Assembly (NCBI GenBank): GCA_029027985.1
Contig: CP119076.1
Coordinates: 4,834,422 to 4,898,421 of the forward strand
Source of the DNA: Klebsiella aerogenes
GTDB lineage: Bacteria > Pseudomonadota > Gammaproteobacteria > Enterobacterales > Enterobacteriaceae
Length of the DNA: 64,000 nucleotides
Direction of reading: 5' to 3'
Part shown: one piece after another, positions 22,264 to 32,331 of the stretch
Layout of the letters: every line of letters starts with the position of its first letter
Position numbering within the stretch: position 1 is the first letter of the stretch
Program-made: the position numbers and the translations under genes
The notes under the pieces: generated by a model
The model's input: the letters and a program-made list of their open reading frames with translations, nothing else
The model's database searches: none
Told to the model about the DNA's origin: nothing

Positions 22264-23460
22264 ATGCTGAAAATTCTCCTGCTTTTCGCACTGCTGATCG
22301 CCGGGATCGTCGTCGGTCCCATGATCGCCGGTCATCAGGGTTATGTCCTGATCCAGACCGATAACTACAATATCGAAACCAGCGTGACCGGTCTGGTGAT
22401 CATTATGATCCTCACGATGGTGGTGCTGTTCGCCGTCGAATGGCTGCTGCGCCGTATTTTCCGTACCGGCGCGCATACCCGCGGCTGGTTCGTCGGTCGT
22501 AAACGCCGCCGCGCCCGTAAGCAAACCGAGCTGGCGCTGTTAAAACTGGCGGAAGGCGACTACCAACAGGTTGAGAAGCTGATGGCGAAAAATGCCGATC
22601 ACGCGGAACAACCGGTAGTGAACTATCTGCTGGCGGCGGAAGCGGCCCAGCAGCGCGGCGATGAAACCCGCGCTAATCAACACCTTGATCGTGCTGCCGA
22701 ACTGGCTGGCGATGACCTGATTCCGGTTGAAATCACCCGCGTGCGTCTACAACTGTCGCGTAACGAAAACCACGCCGCCCGCCACGGTATCGACAAGCTG
22801 CTGGAAGTGACTCCGCGCCATCCGGAGGTGTTGCGCCTTGCCGAGCAGGCCTACACTCGTACCGGCGCCTGGAATTCACTGCTGGATATCATTCCTTCGA
22901 TGGCCAAGGCCAATGTCGGTGATGAAGAGCATCGCACCTCACTGGAACAGCTGGCGTGGATTGGACTGATGGATAAAGCGCTGGCCGATGGCGGCAGCGA
23001 AGGGCTGCGCGAATGGTGGCGCAACCAGAGCCGTAAAACGCGCGCGCTGGTACAGCTACAGGTGGCAATGGCCGAGCGGCTGATCGAGAGCGACGATCAC
23101 GATACCGCGCAGCAGATTATTATCGACGGCCTGAAGAAACAGTATGACGACCGTCTGGTGATGCCGATCCCGCGTCTGAAGACCAATAACCCGGAGCAGT
23201 TGGAAAAAGTGCTGCGCCAGCAGATCAAAACTGTTGGTGACCGTCCTTTGCTGTGGAGCACACTGGGACAGTCGCTGATGCGCCACGGTGAATGGCAGGA
23301 GGCCAGCGTCGCCTTCCGCGCCGCGCTGAAACAACGTCCGGATGCCTTTGATTACGCGTGGCTGGCCGATGCGCTGGACCGTCTGCATCAACCGGAAGAA
23401 GCGGCAACCATGCGCCGTGATGGCTTGCTGTTGACGCTGCATAACAATCCTCAGCAGTAA
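22264..23460 (+). CDS. hemY: HemY, TPR-containing inner-membrane protein of haem metabolism
   Basis: 398 residues. Two N-terminal membrane helices (MLKILLLFALLIAGIVVGPM and the GLVIIMILTMVVLFAVEW segment) are followed by a basic stretch and a cytoplasmic TPR-rich region (EAAQQRGDETRANQHLDRAAEL, RTGAWNSLLDIIPSM, RHGEWQEASVAFRAALKQRPD). It is distinct from the protoporphyrinogen oxidase of the same name in Gram-positives. Last gene of hemCDXY, followed by a terminator. Confidence 0.94.
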   Translation: MLKILLLFALLIAGIVVGPMIAGHQGYVLIQTDNYNIETSVTGLVIIMILTMVVLFAVEWLLRRIFRTGAHTRGWFVGRKRRRARKQTELALLKLAEGDYQQVEKLMAKNADHAEQPVVNYLLAAEAAQQRGDETRANQHLDRAAELAGDDLIPVEITRVRLQLSRNENHAARHGIDKLLEVTPRHPEVLRLAEQAYTRTGAWNSLLDIIPSMAKANVGDEEHRTSLEQLAWIGLMDKALADGGSEGLREWWRNQSRKTRALVQLQVAMAERLIESDDHDTAQQIIIDGLKKQYDDRLVMPIPRLKTNNPEQLEKVLRQQIKTVGDRPLLWSTLGQSLMRHGEWQEASVAFRAALKQRPDAFDYAWLADALDRLHQPEEAATMRRDGLLLTLHNNPQQ

Positions 23461-23469
23461 CCCACTCTG

Positions 23470-23500
23470 ACTATCGCCTCGTCTGGGGCGATAGTCCTTT
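23470..23500 (+). terminator. Terminator of hemCDXY
   Basis: ACTATCGCC (23470-23478) pairs with GGCGATAGT (23487-23495), followed by CCTTTCCT, ten bases after the hemY stop. The U-tract is short. Confidence 0.65.
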
Positions 23501-23542
23501 CCTCCTGCCAAAAGCAAATTATCACCGCCCTCCCCCTGAAAG

Positions 23543-23757
23543 AAAAAAACGCCTGCGCTGAAATCAGGGCAGGCGTTAAAACAGGTCTGTTTGACAACAA
23601 ATTGGGTGCTTCACTCAACGTTATGTCCATGGTGTTTGATGAGGCATGTTAAATGCGACATCTGTCTGTGGACGATAAGCACCGTAAGAACGGCTCTGCA
23701 TCATTCCTGGGTTTATGAGGCGCTAAGGCGAACATAAGAGATGGAATGAGCATCTAC
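23543..23757 (-). ncRNA. glmZ: Small regulatory RNA GlmZ
   Basis: The complement from 23757 begins GTAGATGCTCATTCCATC and reads on through TTATGTTCGCCTTAGCGCC, CGGTGCTTATCGTCCAC and ATGGACATAACGTTGAGTG to TGTTGTC and AACAGACCTG. It ends in an intrinsic terminator (AACGCCTGC...GCAGGCGTT then seven T). This matches E. coli GlmZ in sequence, length (about 210 nt) and location downstream of hemY. GlmZ base-pairs with glmS mRNA with Hfq to raise glucosamine-6-phosphate synthase; RapZ/RNase E processes it near the TGTTGTC region. E. coli has aslA/aslB close by, not present here. Confidence 0.93.
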
Positions 23758-23901
23758 CTGGTTATTATCGCACAGGTTCTGGGGGGATTGCATCTATCGC
23801 AGCAATCAATTGGGAGTATTCCGGACAATCATTCGCAGGCGGGAAAGGTGTATTTTATCAGGGAGATCAGAGAGATGAAGAGAGTGATACCGACACAGAA
23901 A

Positions 23902-23927
23902 ACAAAAAACCCCGCCGAAGCGGGGTT
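23902..23927 (-). terminator. Terminator of the tRNA operon
   Basis: AACCCCG and CGGGGTT arms (23908-23914 and 23921-23927) with a CCGAAG-type loop. On the complement the stem is followed by TTTTTTG. It lies seven bases after the CCA end of proM. Confidence 0.88.
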
Positions 23928-23933
23928 CAAAAT

Positions 23934-24010
23934 TGGTCGGCGAGAGAGGATTCGAACCTCCGACCCACTGGTCCCAAACCAGTTGCGCTACCAAGCTGCG
24001 CTACTCGCCG
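23934..24010 (-). tRNA. proM: tRNA-Pro (TGG anticodon)
   Basis: 77 nt including encoded CCA. The complement starts CGGCGAGTAGCGCAG; the anticodon loop is TTTGGGA, with the T-loop GTTCGAATCC. It matches E. coli proM and its position as last tRNA of the argX operon. Confidence 0.96.
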
Positions 24011-24052
24011 AAATACTGCTTTTTGAATTTTTAGTTCAATTCTTTAAAGTCG

Positions 24053-24139
24053 TGGTGCGAGGGGGGGGACTTGAACCCCCACGTCCGTAAGAACACTAAC
24101 ACCTGAAGCTAGCGCGTCTACCAATTCCGCCACCTTCGC
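24053..24139 (-). tRNA. leuT: tRNA-Leu (CAG anticodon)
   Basis: 87 nt including CCA, with the long variable arm of class II tRNAs. The complement starts GCGAAGGTGGCGGAA and the anticodon region is CTTCAGGTG. An eight-C run lies in the T-arm and acceptor stem. Matches E. coli leuT. Confidence 0.96.
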
Positions 24140-24161
24140 AATTCACAACTCTATCAAATAA

Positions 24162-24238
24162 TGGGGTGGCTAATGGGATTCGAACCCACGACAACTGGAA
24201 TCACAATCCAGGGCTCTACCAACTGAGCTATAGCCACC
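24162..24238 (-). tRNA. hisR: tRNA-His (GTG anticodon)
   Basis: 77 nt including CCA. The complement starts GGTGGCTATAGCTCAG, the anticodon loop is TTGTGAT, and the 3' end is AGCCACCCCA. It matches E. coli hisR. Confidence 0.96.
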
Positions 24239-24292
24239 ACAACAATTCTTTTACGCGGTATTAAAACCACCGCAGCTCCAGCACCGGGTAAA

Positions 24293-24369
<77 letters not shown>

Positions 24370-24390
24370 TTAGCGCCGTTGCGGGGGTGG

Positions 24391-24419
24391 ATAATACGGA
24401 CTTCCCCCCCCCCTGTCTA
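24391..24419 (-). promoter_or_regulatory. Promoter of the argX-hisR-leuT-proM operon
   Basis: On the complement TAGACA (24414-24419) and TATTAT (24391-24396) are separated by exactly 17 bases. A GC-rich discriminator (CCACCCCCGC) follows, as in stringently controlled tRNA promoters. The spacer contains a run of ten G, an unusual feature for so central a promoter. Confidence 0.75.
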
Positions 24420-24471
24420 GTGCCTTTTTAAATAAAATTTCTATTTGCTCACAGTTTGCGCGCTTTGACGC

Positions 24472-25857
24472 TTATTCCGCCGTTTTATCGAGATTACCCC
24501 GTTTTCCAAGACCAAAAACCTTATAAATAAGGGTCACCAGCGCGAGGAAAATAATGCCGACAAAGAGCGACATCCGGGTTTCATCGTTAATTCCCATGCC
24601 GATCAGCACGCAAACGAGGAACGCCATCGTCAAATAGTTCGCCCACGGGAACAGTAGCGAACGGAAAGGGTGGCTGGCCATCGCCTGCTGATGCTCGCGA
24701 CGAAAACGCAGCTGGCTAATCAGAATCACAAACCACGGTACCATTCCCGGTAGAACGCTGGCGCTATAGACGTAGACGAATACACGCTGCGGATTAGGAA
24801 TAATGTAGTTCAGGCACGAACCAATCAGCAAAATACCAATCGACAGCGCGACGCCAGCTACCGGTACGCCCTGACGCGACACTTTGGCCATGGCTGCCGG
24901 CAGTTGGCGGTTTCTCGCCAGCGCGTACAGCATACGCCCACAGCTATACATGCCGCTGTTACAGCCCGACAGCGCTGCAGTCAGTACCACAAAGTTGATG
25001 ATCCCGGCCGCCGCGGTAATACCGATTTTGGCGAAGGTCAGGACAAACGGGCTACCGGTAGAGCCAATCTGGTTCCACGGGAAAATCGTGACGATAACGA
25101 AAATCGCCCCTACATAGAAAATCAGGATACGCCACAGCACCTTGCCAACCGCGCTGCGCAAGGTGACCTGCGGATTTTTCGCTTCCCCGGCGGTGATACC
25201 GATAAGCTCAACGCCTTGATAAGAGGCGACAACAATACACAGCGCCGTCAGGAACCCCTTCCAGCCTCCGGCAAAGAAACCGCCGTGTTCGGTCAGGTTG
25301 CCGAAACCAATGGACTGCCCGCCGTTACCGAAGCCAAAGAAGATAACGCCCAGACCGATGACAATCATCACGATAATGGTGGTGACTTTAATCATCGCAA
25401 ACCAGAATTCGATCTCCCCATACAGGCGTACTGCCGCCAGGTTCGCCATCGCCACCAGCCCTACGGCGATAAGCGCCGGGATCCACTGCGCCATATCCGG
25501 GAACCAGAACTGCACATAGACCCCGATAGCGGTAATCTCCGATATTCCCACCGCCATCCACATAAACCAGTACGACCAGGCCGTGAGATAGCCAAAGAAC
25601 GGGCTCATATAACGGTGTGCGTAAACGGCGAACGAGCCGGTTACCGGTTCGAGGAACAGCATTTCGCCCATCGAACGCATGATAAAGAAGACAAATAAAC
25701 CCGCGATAATATACGCCAGCAGGACGGATGGTCCGGCCCACTTCAGCGTACTTGCCGCGCCCATGAATAACCCTACGCCAATCGTCCCGCCTAGCGCGAT
25801 TAGCTCAATATGTCGGGCCTCCAGTCCACGCTGGAGTTCCGCTTTCTTCTCAGTCAT
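24472..25857 (-). CDS. yifK: Threonine/serine transporter ThrP (YifK), APC family
   Basis: 461 residues with about twelve membrane segments. The N-terminal [31 protein letters not shown] is the amino-acid/H+ symporter signature. E. coli YifK (ThrP) imports threonine and serine, and its mRNA is repressed by GcvB and SgrS. It lies between the ECA operon and the tRNA operon on the same strand, as in E. coli. About 200 bases separate it from wecG; a GcvB site there was not searched for. Confidence 0.94.
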   Translation of the reverse strand: MTEKKAELQRGLEARHIELIALGGTIGVGLFMGAASTLKWAGPSVLLAYIIAGLFVFFIMRSMGEMLFLEPVTGSFAVYAHRYMSPFFGYLTAWSYWFMWMAVGISEITAIGVYVQFWFPDMAQWIPALIAVGLVAMANLAAVRLYGEIEFWFAMIKVTTIIVMIVIGLGVIFFGFGNGGQSIGFGNLTEHGGFFAGGWKGFLTALCIVVASYQGVELIGITAGEAKNPQVTLRSAVGKVLWRILIFYVGAIFVIVTIFPWNQIGSTGSPFVLTFAKIGITAAAGIINFVVLTAALSGCNSGMYSCGRMLYALARNRQLPAAMAKVSRQGVPVAGVALSIGILLIGSCLNYIIPNPQRVFVYVYSASVLPGMVPWFVILISQLRFRREHQQAMASHPFRSLLFPWANYLTMAFLVCVLIGMGINDETRMSLFVGIIFLALVTLIYKVFGLGKRGNLDKTAE

Positions 25858-26062
25858 AAAGCCTCTTGTGTTTGCTGTATTCCGGGTACTCCCGGTTATT
25901 GTTATTAAATGAAACCATAGCCTTGCCGACGCGCAGGTCTCCCCCGCGCGTATGAAGCCTGCGAATGGTTAATTAATTTTGCGGAAATGGCAAATAAAGT
26001 ATCAGGCGAGTGAATACATTACACCGAATGTGTCGGTAATCTCGCCGGGTTACAGTGAAATA

Positions 26063-26809
26063 TCAGAGCTTCCCGGAATAATGCCAACATAAATAGCGCA
26101 GCAGGCGAAGCTGTCGTGTAATCCGGCTCGGCTGCAGCAACAGACGATAAAACCACTCCAGGCCAAGGTTCTGCCAGAACTTCGGCGCCCGGTGCACATG
26201 GCCGGTGAAGACGTCGTAGGTCCCGCCAACGCCCATATACAGCGCCTGAGGATAAACCAACCGACAATCGCGCATCAGGATCTCCTGACGCGGCGATCCC
26301 ATAGCCACGGTAACTATTTTCGCCCCGCTGTCGCGTACCCGCTCGAACACCAGCTGACGCTGGTCAGGAGTAAAATAGCCGTCCTGGCTGCCGACGATGT
26401 TCACATTCCAGCGTTCACGCAGCTTCACTTGCGTTTCCGCCAGCACTTCCGGCTTGCCGCCGATCAGAAATACCGGCGTCCCCTGAGCGCCCGCGCGTTC
26501 CATTAACGCTTCCCACAGATCGGCGCCAGCGACGCGCGACACCTGAGCCTGGGGATATTTTTTACGCAGTGAACGCACCACGCTGATGCCATCGGCATAT
26601 TTAAATTCAGCCGCTTCGATCAGCGCTCGCACTTCCGGGTTGTCTTCCACCGCCAGCATTTTCTCGGCGTTGATCGCCACCAACGTCCCCTGACGCAGTT
26701 CGCCGTTGGCGAAGAGATAGTTAAGCGCATGCTGCATGTCGCGCCAGCCAATAAGCTGCAGCCCTCGCAGCGCATACTGCGGCGCGGAAGTGTTATCAGT
26801 CATGTTCAT
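26063..26809 (-). CDS. wecG: UDP-ManNAcA transferase WecG (ECA lipid II synthesis)
   Basis: 248 residues, GT26 (WecG/TagA/CpsF) family. It transfers ManNAcA from UDP-ManNAcA to GlcNAc-PP-undecaprenol. [24 protein letters not shown] and [10 protein letters not shown]...[21 protein letters not shown] are the family motifs. Last gene of the ECA operon, six bases after wzyE. It needs UDP-ManNAcA made by WecB and WecC, and the local wecB is deleted, yet wecG looks fully intact. Confidence 0.94.
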   Translation of the reverse strand: MNMTDNTSAPQYALRGLQLIGWRDMQHALNYLFANGELRQGTLVAINAEKMLAVEDNPEVRALIEAAEFKYADGISVVRSLRKKYPQAQVSRVAGADLWEALMERAGAQGTPVFLIGGKPEVLAETQVKLRERWNVNIVGSQDGYFTPDQRQLVFERVRDSGAKIVTVAMGSPRQEILMRDCRLVYPQALYMGVGGTYDVFTGHVHRAPKFWQNLGLEWFYRLLLQPSRITRQLRLLRYLCWHYSGKL

Positions 26810-26814
26810 CCTTA

Positions 26815-28161
26815 TCAGACCTGCGGTTGCGAAAGCGGCTTAACCCGCTTGTGAATCAATCCTGCGCTGTCCAGGAGCCAGTACAGCAATTTCGCCGCTA
26901 ACAAGCAGATACCAAAGATCACGAGGAAAAACACCACGCGGGAGCCAAACGAGTCCAGCCCTTCTCGCGCCAGCACTATCATGTTGAAGATAGCGCCAAA
27001 ACAGAAACTATGCAGGATAGCCGCCTTGTAGCGATTGCTTTCCTGATTACCCAGTTCATACAGCCAATCAAACCATTTAATAATAAGCCCTACCGCAACC
27101 GCGCCCAGCGGAACAAACCACACGCCGCCCATCACCACCAGCGAACCAATCAGCGTCGGCGAAATCGCCAGTCCTGAATGGTTGTTCAACACTTCCCAGG
27201 TAAAATAGTTGGCGGTGTTCAGCACCATCGTTGGACGACCATGCCACATCCAACTGGGGATAAACACGTAGAAGTCGCGGATCATTGGCGCCAGCCCCTG
27301 AAACTCGATCTTGTCGTAGTTCTGCAGCAGCAGCGCCAGGTTTTCCCACGGCGAGAAGGTATCGCGCGTAAGATAAAGGAAAGTATAAAACGCTTCATCG
27401 CCGCTCACGTTCATCCCATAGCGCTTCAACGCCAGCCAGAACATGCCGACAATCCCCAACACGCCCGCTGCCGCCAGCACCCACAAACTGATCCAGCCGC
27501 GAATAATCCCGATAAACAGGAAGATAGCGAAAGCGATAATGATATTGGCGCGAGTGCCGCCGACAATCGCGTAGGTCAGCAGCCCAAACGCCACGGTACT
27601 GACGAGGAAGAATAGCCACGCCTTATAATCCTGACGCAGGAAATAGACCACCAGCATCGCCGGAATAAAGAAATAGAAGAAGCGTTTCAACGCCACGCCG
27701 GACACTTCAGCGGAGAAAATCTGACTGTAAGAGTGGAGCTTGAACAGCAGGAAACCGTTATGGGCGAAGAAAATACCGACGCACAACAACGCCAGCCCCA
27801 TCAGAATGCCCCAGGTGAGATGGGTTTCCACCCGGTTCATGGTAAACAGCGGACGACGCGGAACATCGCGCGATGCGGAGCGCAGACGCGTTTTATAAGT
27901 CACATAGTAGACCGCGTAGAAGCACACCGCGACCAGCAGCGTCTGCAACAAAATATCCGGTGGCGCCACGCTGACGTCAAAACGGAAGACCAGAATACTG
28001 GTCAGCGGAAAGCCGAAGAAGAACGTCAGCAGGAACAACAACGAAAAGAAGACGTTGAAGTTAAAACGCACGCGGCGGAACTCAAACCAGGTCGCGGTGG
28101 CGATAAACAACGTCGACAGTAACCAGACGACCAGTAACCCGCTAAATTGCATTAACGTCAT
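26815..28161 (-). CDS. wzyE: ECA polysaccharide polymerase WzyE
   Basis: 448 residues with about eleven hydrophobic segments, an inner-membrane Wzy-type polymerase linking ECA trisaccharide repeats. Conserved periplasmic stretches such as [22 protein letters not shown] and [15 protein letters not shown] are present. The start overlaps the wecF stop by four bases (ATGA), the E. coli arrangement. Confidence 0.93.
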   Translation of the reverse strand: MTLMQFSGLLVVWLLSTLFIATATWFEFRRVRFNFNVFFSLLFLLTFFFGFPLTSILVFRFDVSVAPPDILLQTLLVAVCFYAVYYVTYKTRLRSASRDVPRRPLFTMNRVETHLTWGILMGLALLCVGIFFAHNGFLLFKLHSYSQIFSAEVSGVALKRFFYFFIPAMLVVYFLRQDYKAWLFFLVSTVAFGLLTYAIVGGTRANIIIAFAIFLFIGIIRGWISLWVLAAAGVLGIVGMFWLALKRYGMNVSGDEAFYTFLYLTRDTFSPWENLALLLQNYDKIEFQGLAPMIRDFYVFIPSWMWHGRPTMVLNTANYFTWEVLNNHSGLAISPTLIGSLVVMGGVWFVPLGAVAVGLIIKWFDWLYELGNQESNRYKAAILHSFCFGAIFNMIVLAREGLDSFGSRVVFFLVIFGICLLAAKLLYWLLDSAGLIHKRVKPLSQPQV

Positions 28162-29234
28162 GCTTGCACCTCCGCCGCCAGTTTCAGCGCCCGCTGCCAG
28201 CCAGCCAGATAGTTCGGGCGGAAGAAGGCGATGCGGCGCTTATCGACGTTCGCCAGCTGACGCTGCGCCTCACGCACCACACCGACGTCCAGCGTATCGC
28301 TGGTGAACAGCACCGGCACCTGTTGCTCGGTCATATCCTGCCAGAACGGGTTTTCGCGGTTGAGCACGCAGGGAACGCCCGCCTGAATCAGCAAACATAA
28401 GGTGCCAATCCCCTGCTGACGCGCAAACAGGAAATAACCCAGATCGCAGCGGCGCAACAGCGCCAGATAATCGTCAAATTCCAGTTTATCACTGAGGATC
28501 TGCAGGCGTTCGCCGCTAAACAGCACCGCACCGGCCTCGCGGACTTCCTTGATGTAGGCTTCGTTGTTGGCCGGATACCCCATTGGTACGATGACATTCA
28601 CCGTATCACCAAACTGCTGATGAATCGCACGCAGCGCCGCCATATGTTCGTTGCTGCGATCGCCGGAGTTACCCACCAGAATCGTCAAGGTTTCGCCGCG
28701 CGGCGCATGATCGGCAAAGTTATTCAGTTCAGGATCCATGCGGGTCGGGAAGTAGAGCAGCTCCCCCGGCACTCGCGGATGATGGTTGGCAAACCAACTG
28801 AGATCGCCGCGGGTCGCGAAGACGCGCCCTACTCGCCCGTGCGCGATGCGGCGCAGCGGATAAAACAGGCGGAACTTCAGGCTGACGGCATTTTCATACA
28901 GATCCGCGCCCCAGATATGCCAGTTAAACTGCGACGGACGAATACCTCCGCTCAACAGCGCCAGCCACAAGCCGGTATTGAACTGACCGTGGAAGAAAAA
29001 ACGCTGCTGGCGGTTGGCTTTGGCTTTAGCGATAACCGCCTGCGCCAGCGACTTTTTGCCCGGATAGCAGGTTATTTCCAGCGCCGGATACGCGTCGCGC
29101 ATGCCTGTCGCATCACCAACGACCATAAATGTCCGGGCCTGCGCGTCGGCCGCCAGTTCGTCGTTAAAAAACCGGAGTACGGTCTGGTTGTGGTGCGGGA
29201 TATCCGATCCCAGTACATGTATCAGTGCTGTCAT
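28158..29234 (-). CDS. wecF: TDP-Fuc4NAc:lipid II Fuc4NAc transferase WecF
   Basis: 358 residues, glycosyltransferase family 56. It adds Fuc4NAc to the GlcNAc-ManNAcA lipid intermediate. Family motifs include [35 protein letters not shown] and [27 protein letters not shown]. Overlaps wzxE and wzyE by ATGA on both sides. It needs dTDP-Fuc4NAc whose first enzymes, RffH and RffG, are not encoded in this operon. Confidence 0.94.
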   Translation of the reverse strand: MTALIHVLGSDIPHHNQTVLRFFNDELAADAQARTFMVVGDATGMRDAYPALEITCYPGKKSLAQAVIAKAKANRQQRFFFHGQFNTGLWLALLSGGIRPSQFNWHIWGADLYENAVSLKFRLFYPLRRIAHGRVGRVFATRGDLSWFANHHPRVPGELLYFPTRMDPELNNFADHAPRGETLTILVGNSGDRSNEHMAALRAIHQQFGDTVNVIVPMGYPANNEAYIKEVREAGAVLFSGERLQILSDKLEFDDYLALLRRCDLGYFLFARQQGIGTLCLLIQAGVPCVLNRENPFWQDMTEQQVPVLFTSDTLDVGVVREAQRQLANVDKRRIAFFRPNYLAGWQRALKLAAEVQA

Positions 29235-30481
29235 GCCCGTTTACGCCAGAGTAAAAACACGCCACTACAAAGGGCGAAATAAACAATATAAGTAGCCATA
29301 TACGCCTGCGCCGCGCCGATTGCGCCGTGCGCCGGGATAAGCCAATGTGAGAATGCGGTCAGCAAAGTGAACTGGCTGATTTCCGTCAGAATATAAAAAC
29401 GCAACGACGCTTTGGCGATCACCAGATAACCATAAACATAAGCACCGACCTTTAACACATCTCCTACCAGCTGCCAGGCGAAGAGATCGCGCATCGCGGT
29501 AAAGCTCCCGGAAAACAGCAGCCAGATAGCAAAATCGCGCAACAGCCAGACCGTCAGGCTCGCTGCGGCGACCGCTGGCAGCACGAATTTCAACGACTTC
29601 GCAATCTCGCGAGTGATGTCCTTTTTAGCCGTTAGCCGCGACAGCGTGGGCAGCAGATACACGCTGAACGAGGCGGTAATAAACTGCAGGTAGGCATCCG
29701 AGATGCTACTCACCCCCTGCCAAATCCCTACCGCTTCCCAGCCGTAATGCGCCGCCAACAGATTACGCATCATCACATAGGCGACTGGCAATGTGACCGA
29801 GGTAATCAACGCCATCAGGGTAAATTTAGAGAGCTGCCCCGCAAGGCCGTTATCCCAGCGCGGGCGCAGCGCACGCAGTGGGATCACGCCGCGCCGCCAT
29901 AAAACGATAGCCGCTGGCATCACCACCAGCGCCGGAACTAACGCCAGCCCCAGCAGCGCCCCTTGATAGCCGCCGAAATAATAACAAGCGTAATAGGCCA
30001 CGACACCAATCAGGCTACCGGCAATCAGCGAAAACGCATTACCCGCCGCATCGCGAAAGCCTTTCATCAGCGCCAGCAGGAAATTCGCCCACGCGATCCC
30101 CATCTGCACCAGCGCCACCAGCCGTACCAGATTCTGGTAGTGCGTATGGCCGAACAGCCCCTGGCTTATTGGCGCAGCTGCCAGTAAAAAAACCAACGCC
30201 AGTAGCGTTGAAAAACCGAGCACCATCGCCGATGAGGTGCCCACCACCTGTTTCAGGCGCAGGGGATCGTCGTGATGCTGGGCGACCAGCTTAGTCACGC
30301 CGTTAAAAATGCCCGCGCCCGCCAGCACGCCAAGTACGGTGACCAGCTGGCGGAAGTTACCGGCTTGCCCAACGCCAGCGGGGCCAAATGAGACCGCCAG
30401 CAGTTTAACCACCAGCAAACCGGCGCCTATTTTGACTAAGGTAGACGCCGCGGTCCACAGCGATGCTTTTGCCAACGACAT
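29231..30481 (-). CDS. wzxE: ECA lipid III flippase WzxE
   Basis: 416 residues with about twelve membrane helices, polysaccharide transporter (PST/MOP) family. It flips undecaprenyl-linked ECA trisaccharide across the inner membrane. The N-terminal [23 protein letters not shown] and [16 protein letters not shown] are as in E. coli. One base separates it from the wecE stop. Confidence 0.94.
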   Translation of the reverse strand: MSLAKASLWTAASTLVKIGAGLLVVKLLAVSFGPAGVGQAGNFRQLVTVLGVLAGAGIFNGVTKLVAQHHDDPLRLKQVVGTSSAMVLGFSTLLALVFLLAAAPISQGLFGHTHYQNLVRLVALVQMGIAWANFLLALMKGFRDAAGNAFSLIAGSLIGVVAYYACYYFGGYQGALLGLALVPALVVMPAAIVLWRRGVIPLRALRPRWDNGLAGQLSKFTLMALITSVTLPVAYVMMRNLLAAHYGWEAVGIWQGVSSISDAYLQFITASFSVYLLPTLSRLTAKKDITREIAKSLKFVLPAVAAASLTVWLLRDFAIWLLFSGSFTAMRDLFAWQLVGDVLKVGAYVYGYLVIAKASLRFYILTEISQFTLLTAFSHWLIPAHGAIGAAQAYMATYIVYFALCSGVFLLWRKRA

Positions 30482-30482
30482 A

Positions 30483-31613
30483 TCAGGAGAAGTAGCTCAG
30501 CAGTGAGTTAATCACCGTCCGTTGGTTTACCGCAGACAGGTTATAGAACAATGGCAAACGCAGAAGGCGCTCGCTCTCCTGAGTCGTATAACGATCCTCG
30601 CCATGGAACTCGCCGAACCGCTCACCTGCCGGGCAGCTATGCAGCGGGATGTAGTGGAATACCGCCAGAATTTCCGCCTCTTTCAGCCAGTTAATCAGCG
30701 CCCCTCGGTCGTTATTATCGCGCAGCTTAATATAAAACATGTGCGCATTGTGCCCGCAGTCGGCAGGGACGATAGGCAGCTCGATACGACCAGCGCGCGC
30801 CAGCGGCAGCAGCGCGTCATAATAGGTTTGCCATAACGTTAGACGCTGCTGGTTAATACGTTCCGCGGCTTCCAGTTGCGCCCACAGATAGGCGGCCTGC
30901 AGATCGGACATCAAATAGCTGGAGCCAATATCGCGCCAGGTGTACTTATCCACCAGACCGCGGAAAAATTGGCTACGGTTGGTGCCTTTTTCGCGAATGA
31001 TCTCCGCGCGTTCCACCAGCTTAGGATCGTTGATAAGCGTCGCGCCGCCTTCACCGCCAGCGGTATAGTTTTTGGTTTCGTGGAAGCTAAAACAGCCGAT
31101 ATGGCCGATGGTGCCCAGCGCTCGTCCTTTGTAGGTTGACATCACGCCTTGCGCGGCATCTTCCACCACAAATAGCTTATATTTAGCGGCAAGCGCCATG
31201 ATAACGTCCATCTCGCAAGCCACGCCCGCATAATGCACCGGAACGATCGCCCGCGTTTTATCGGTGATCGCCGCTTCAATCAGCGTTTCGTCAATATTCA
31301 TCGTATCGCGGCGGATATCCACGAAGACGATTTCGGCGCCGCGCAGCACAAAGGCGTTAGCGGTAGAGACGAAGGTATAGCTGGGCATGATCACTTCATC
31401 GCCCGGTTGAATATCCAGCAACAGCGCCGCCATCTCCAGCGATGCGGTACAGGATGGCGTCAGCAGCGCCTTAGCGGTACCAAAGCGCTGTTCGAACCAC
31501 TGCTGACAGCGACGGGTATAACCGCCGTCGCCGCACAGTTTGCCACTCCCCATCGCCGACTGCATGTAATCGAGTTCAGTCCCCACCACCGGCGGCGCGT
31601 TAAATGGAATCAT
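30483..31613 (-). CDS. wecE: dTDP-4-amino-4,6-dideoxygalactose transaminase WecE
   Basis: 376 residues from MIPFNAPPVVGTELDYM (ATG at 31611-31613); the open frame extends 15 codons upstream into wecD, without conservation. PLP-dependent DegT/DnrJ/EryC1 family. It aminates dTDP-4-keto-6-deoxyglucose to give dTDP-Fuc4N. FSFHETKNYTAGGEGG contains the PLP lysine (K of ETKNYT). Four bases after wecD. Its substrate would come from RmlA/RmlB-type enzymes encoded elsewhere. Confidence 0.95.
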   Translation of the reverse strand: MIPFNAPPVVGTELDYMQSAMGSGKLCGDGGYTRRCQQWFEQRFGTAKALLTPSCTASLEMAALLLDIQPGDEVIMPSYTFVSTANAFVLRGAEIVFVDIRRDTMNIDETLIEAAITDKTRAIVPVHYAGVACEMDVIMALAAKYKLFVVEDAAQGVMSTYKGRALGTIGHIGCFSFHETKNYTAGGEGGATLINDPKLVERAEIIREKGTNRSQFFRGLVDKYTWRDIGSSYLMSDLQAAYLWAQLEAAERINQQRLTLWQTYYDALLPLARAGRIELPIVPADCGHNAHMFYIKLRDNNDRGALINWLKEAEILAVFHYIPLHSCPAGERFGEFHGEDRYTTQESERLLRLPLFYNLSAVNQRTVINSLLSYFS

Positions 31614-31617
31614 CTTG

Positions 31618-32292
31618 TCACCTGTATAACCAGTACGCAGTGCTTTCCACATTCGCACCGCTGAGAATGTAACGTTTAAGCGCGGCGGTGTTGCCCATCT
31701 GGGTCGCCACCCGCAGTGTCGATAGCCCGCGTTGCGCCGCCCAATGACGCGCCGCCTGCATCAGTTCATGACCGGCTCCGCGCCCGGCCAACAGGCCAAT
31801 ACGAGCATCCGTATCGTTGAGCTGACGCAGAGAAACAAACGCACGAATGTCGCCATCTGGCGCGCGGAAGAGCAGGCACTGATGGTCAAAGGTCCCCAGC
31901 ACCGCGTTTTCGATCCATTGCGCGTAGAAACGACCGCTGGCGTCCGCAGCGTACCAGGGCGCGCGAAAACGGCTCATGGAAAAGGCCTCGGCCGCCAACT
32001 CGCGCAGCCGCGCAATATCGCTCTCAACGGCCCATTCGGCGCCGATGTCTGCAGGATTGCCGACTGGCAACGCCAGATCGACCTCGCCTTCCACCAGCTG
32101 GAAACCGAGCTGCTGCAGCGCATCAAGGCACGTGGTATCGCTGGCAGCAACTTTTGCCTGCACCCGCGACCATCCTGCCAGCGCTTCAGACGTCAGCAAC
32201 GGCGCATGCTCGTCAAAGCGCACCATGGCGCTGTTGACGGCAAAGAAGCGGTTCACCCACTCCAGAGCTTCAATATTGGCGCGGACGGGCAT
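31618..32292 (-). CDS. wecD: dTDP-Fuc4N N-acetyltransferase WecD
   Basis: 224 residues from [14 protein letters not shown] (ATG 32290-32292), the E. coli length. GNAT family, with the acetyl-CoA loop [13 protein letters not shown]. It makes dTDP-Fuc4NAc. Two further in-frame ATGs upstream (32319 and the open frame from 32328) would add MTHSYLAHP or more. These extra codons lie in the rearranged wecC-wecD junction and may now be used. In E. coli rffG and rffH lie between wecC and wecD; here only 39 bases separate the wecC stop from this start. Confidence 0.92.
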   Translation of the reverse strand: MPVRANIEALEWVNRFFAVNSAMVRFDEHAPLLTSEALAGWSRVQAKVAASDTTCLDALQQLGFQLVEGEVDLALPVGNPADIGAEWAVESDIARLRELAAEAFSMSRFRAPWYAADASGRFYAQWIENAVLGTFDHQCLLFRAPDGDIRAFVSLRQLNDTDARIGLLAGRGAGHELMQAARHWAAQRGLSTLRVATQMGNTAALKRYILSGANVESTAYWLYR

Positions 32293-32331
32293 GGGATGAG
32301 CCAGATACGAATGGGTCATGGCGCACACGTC

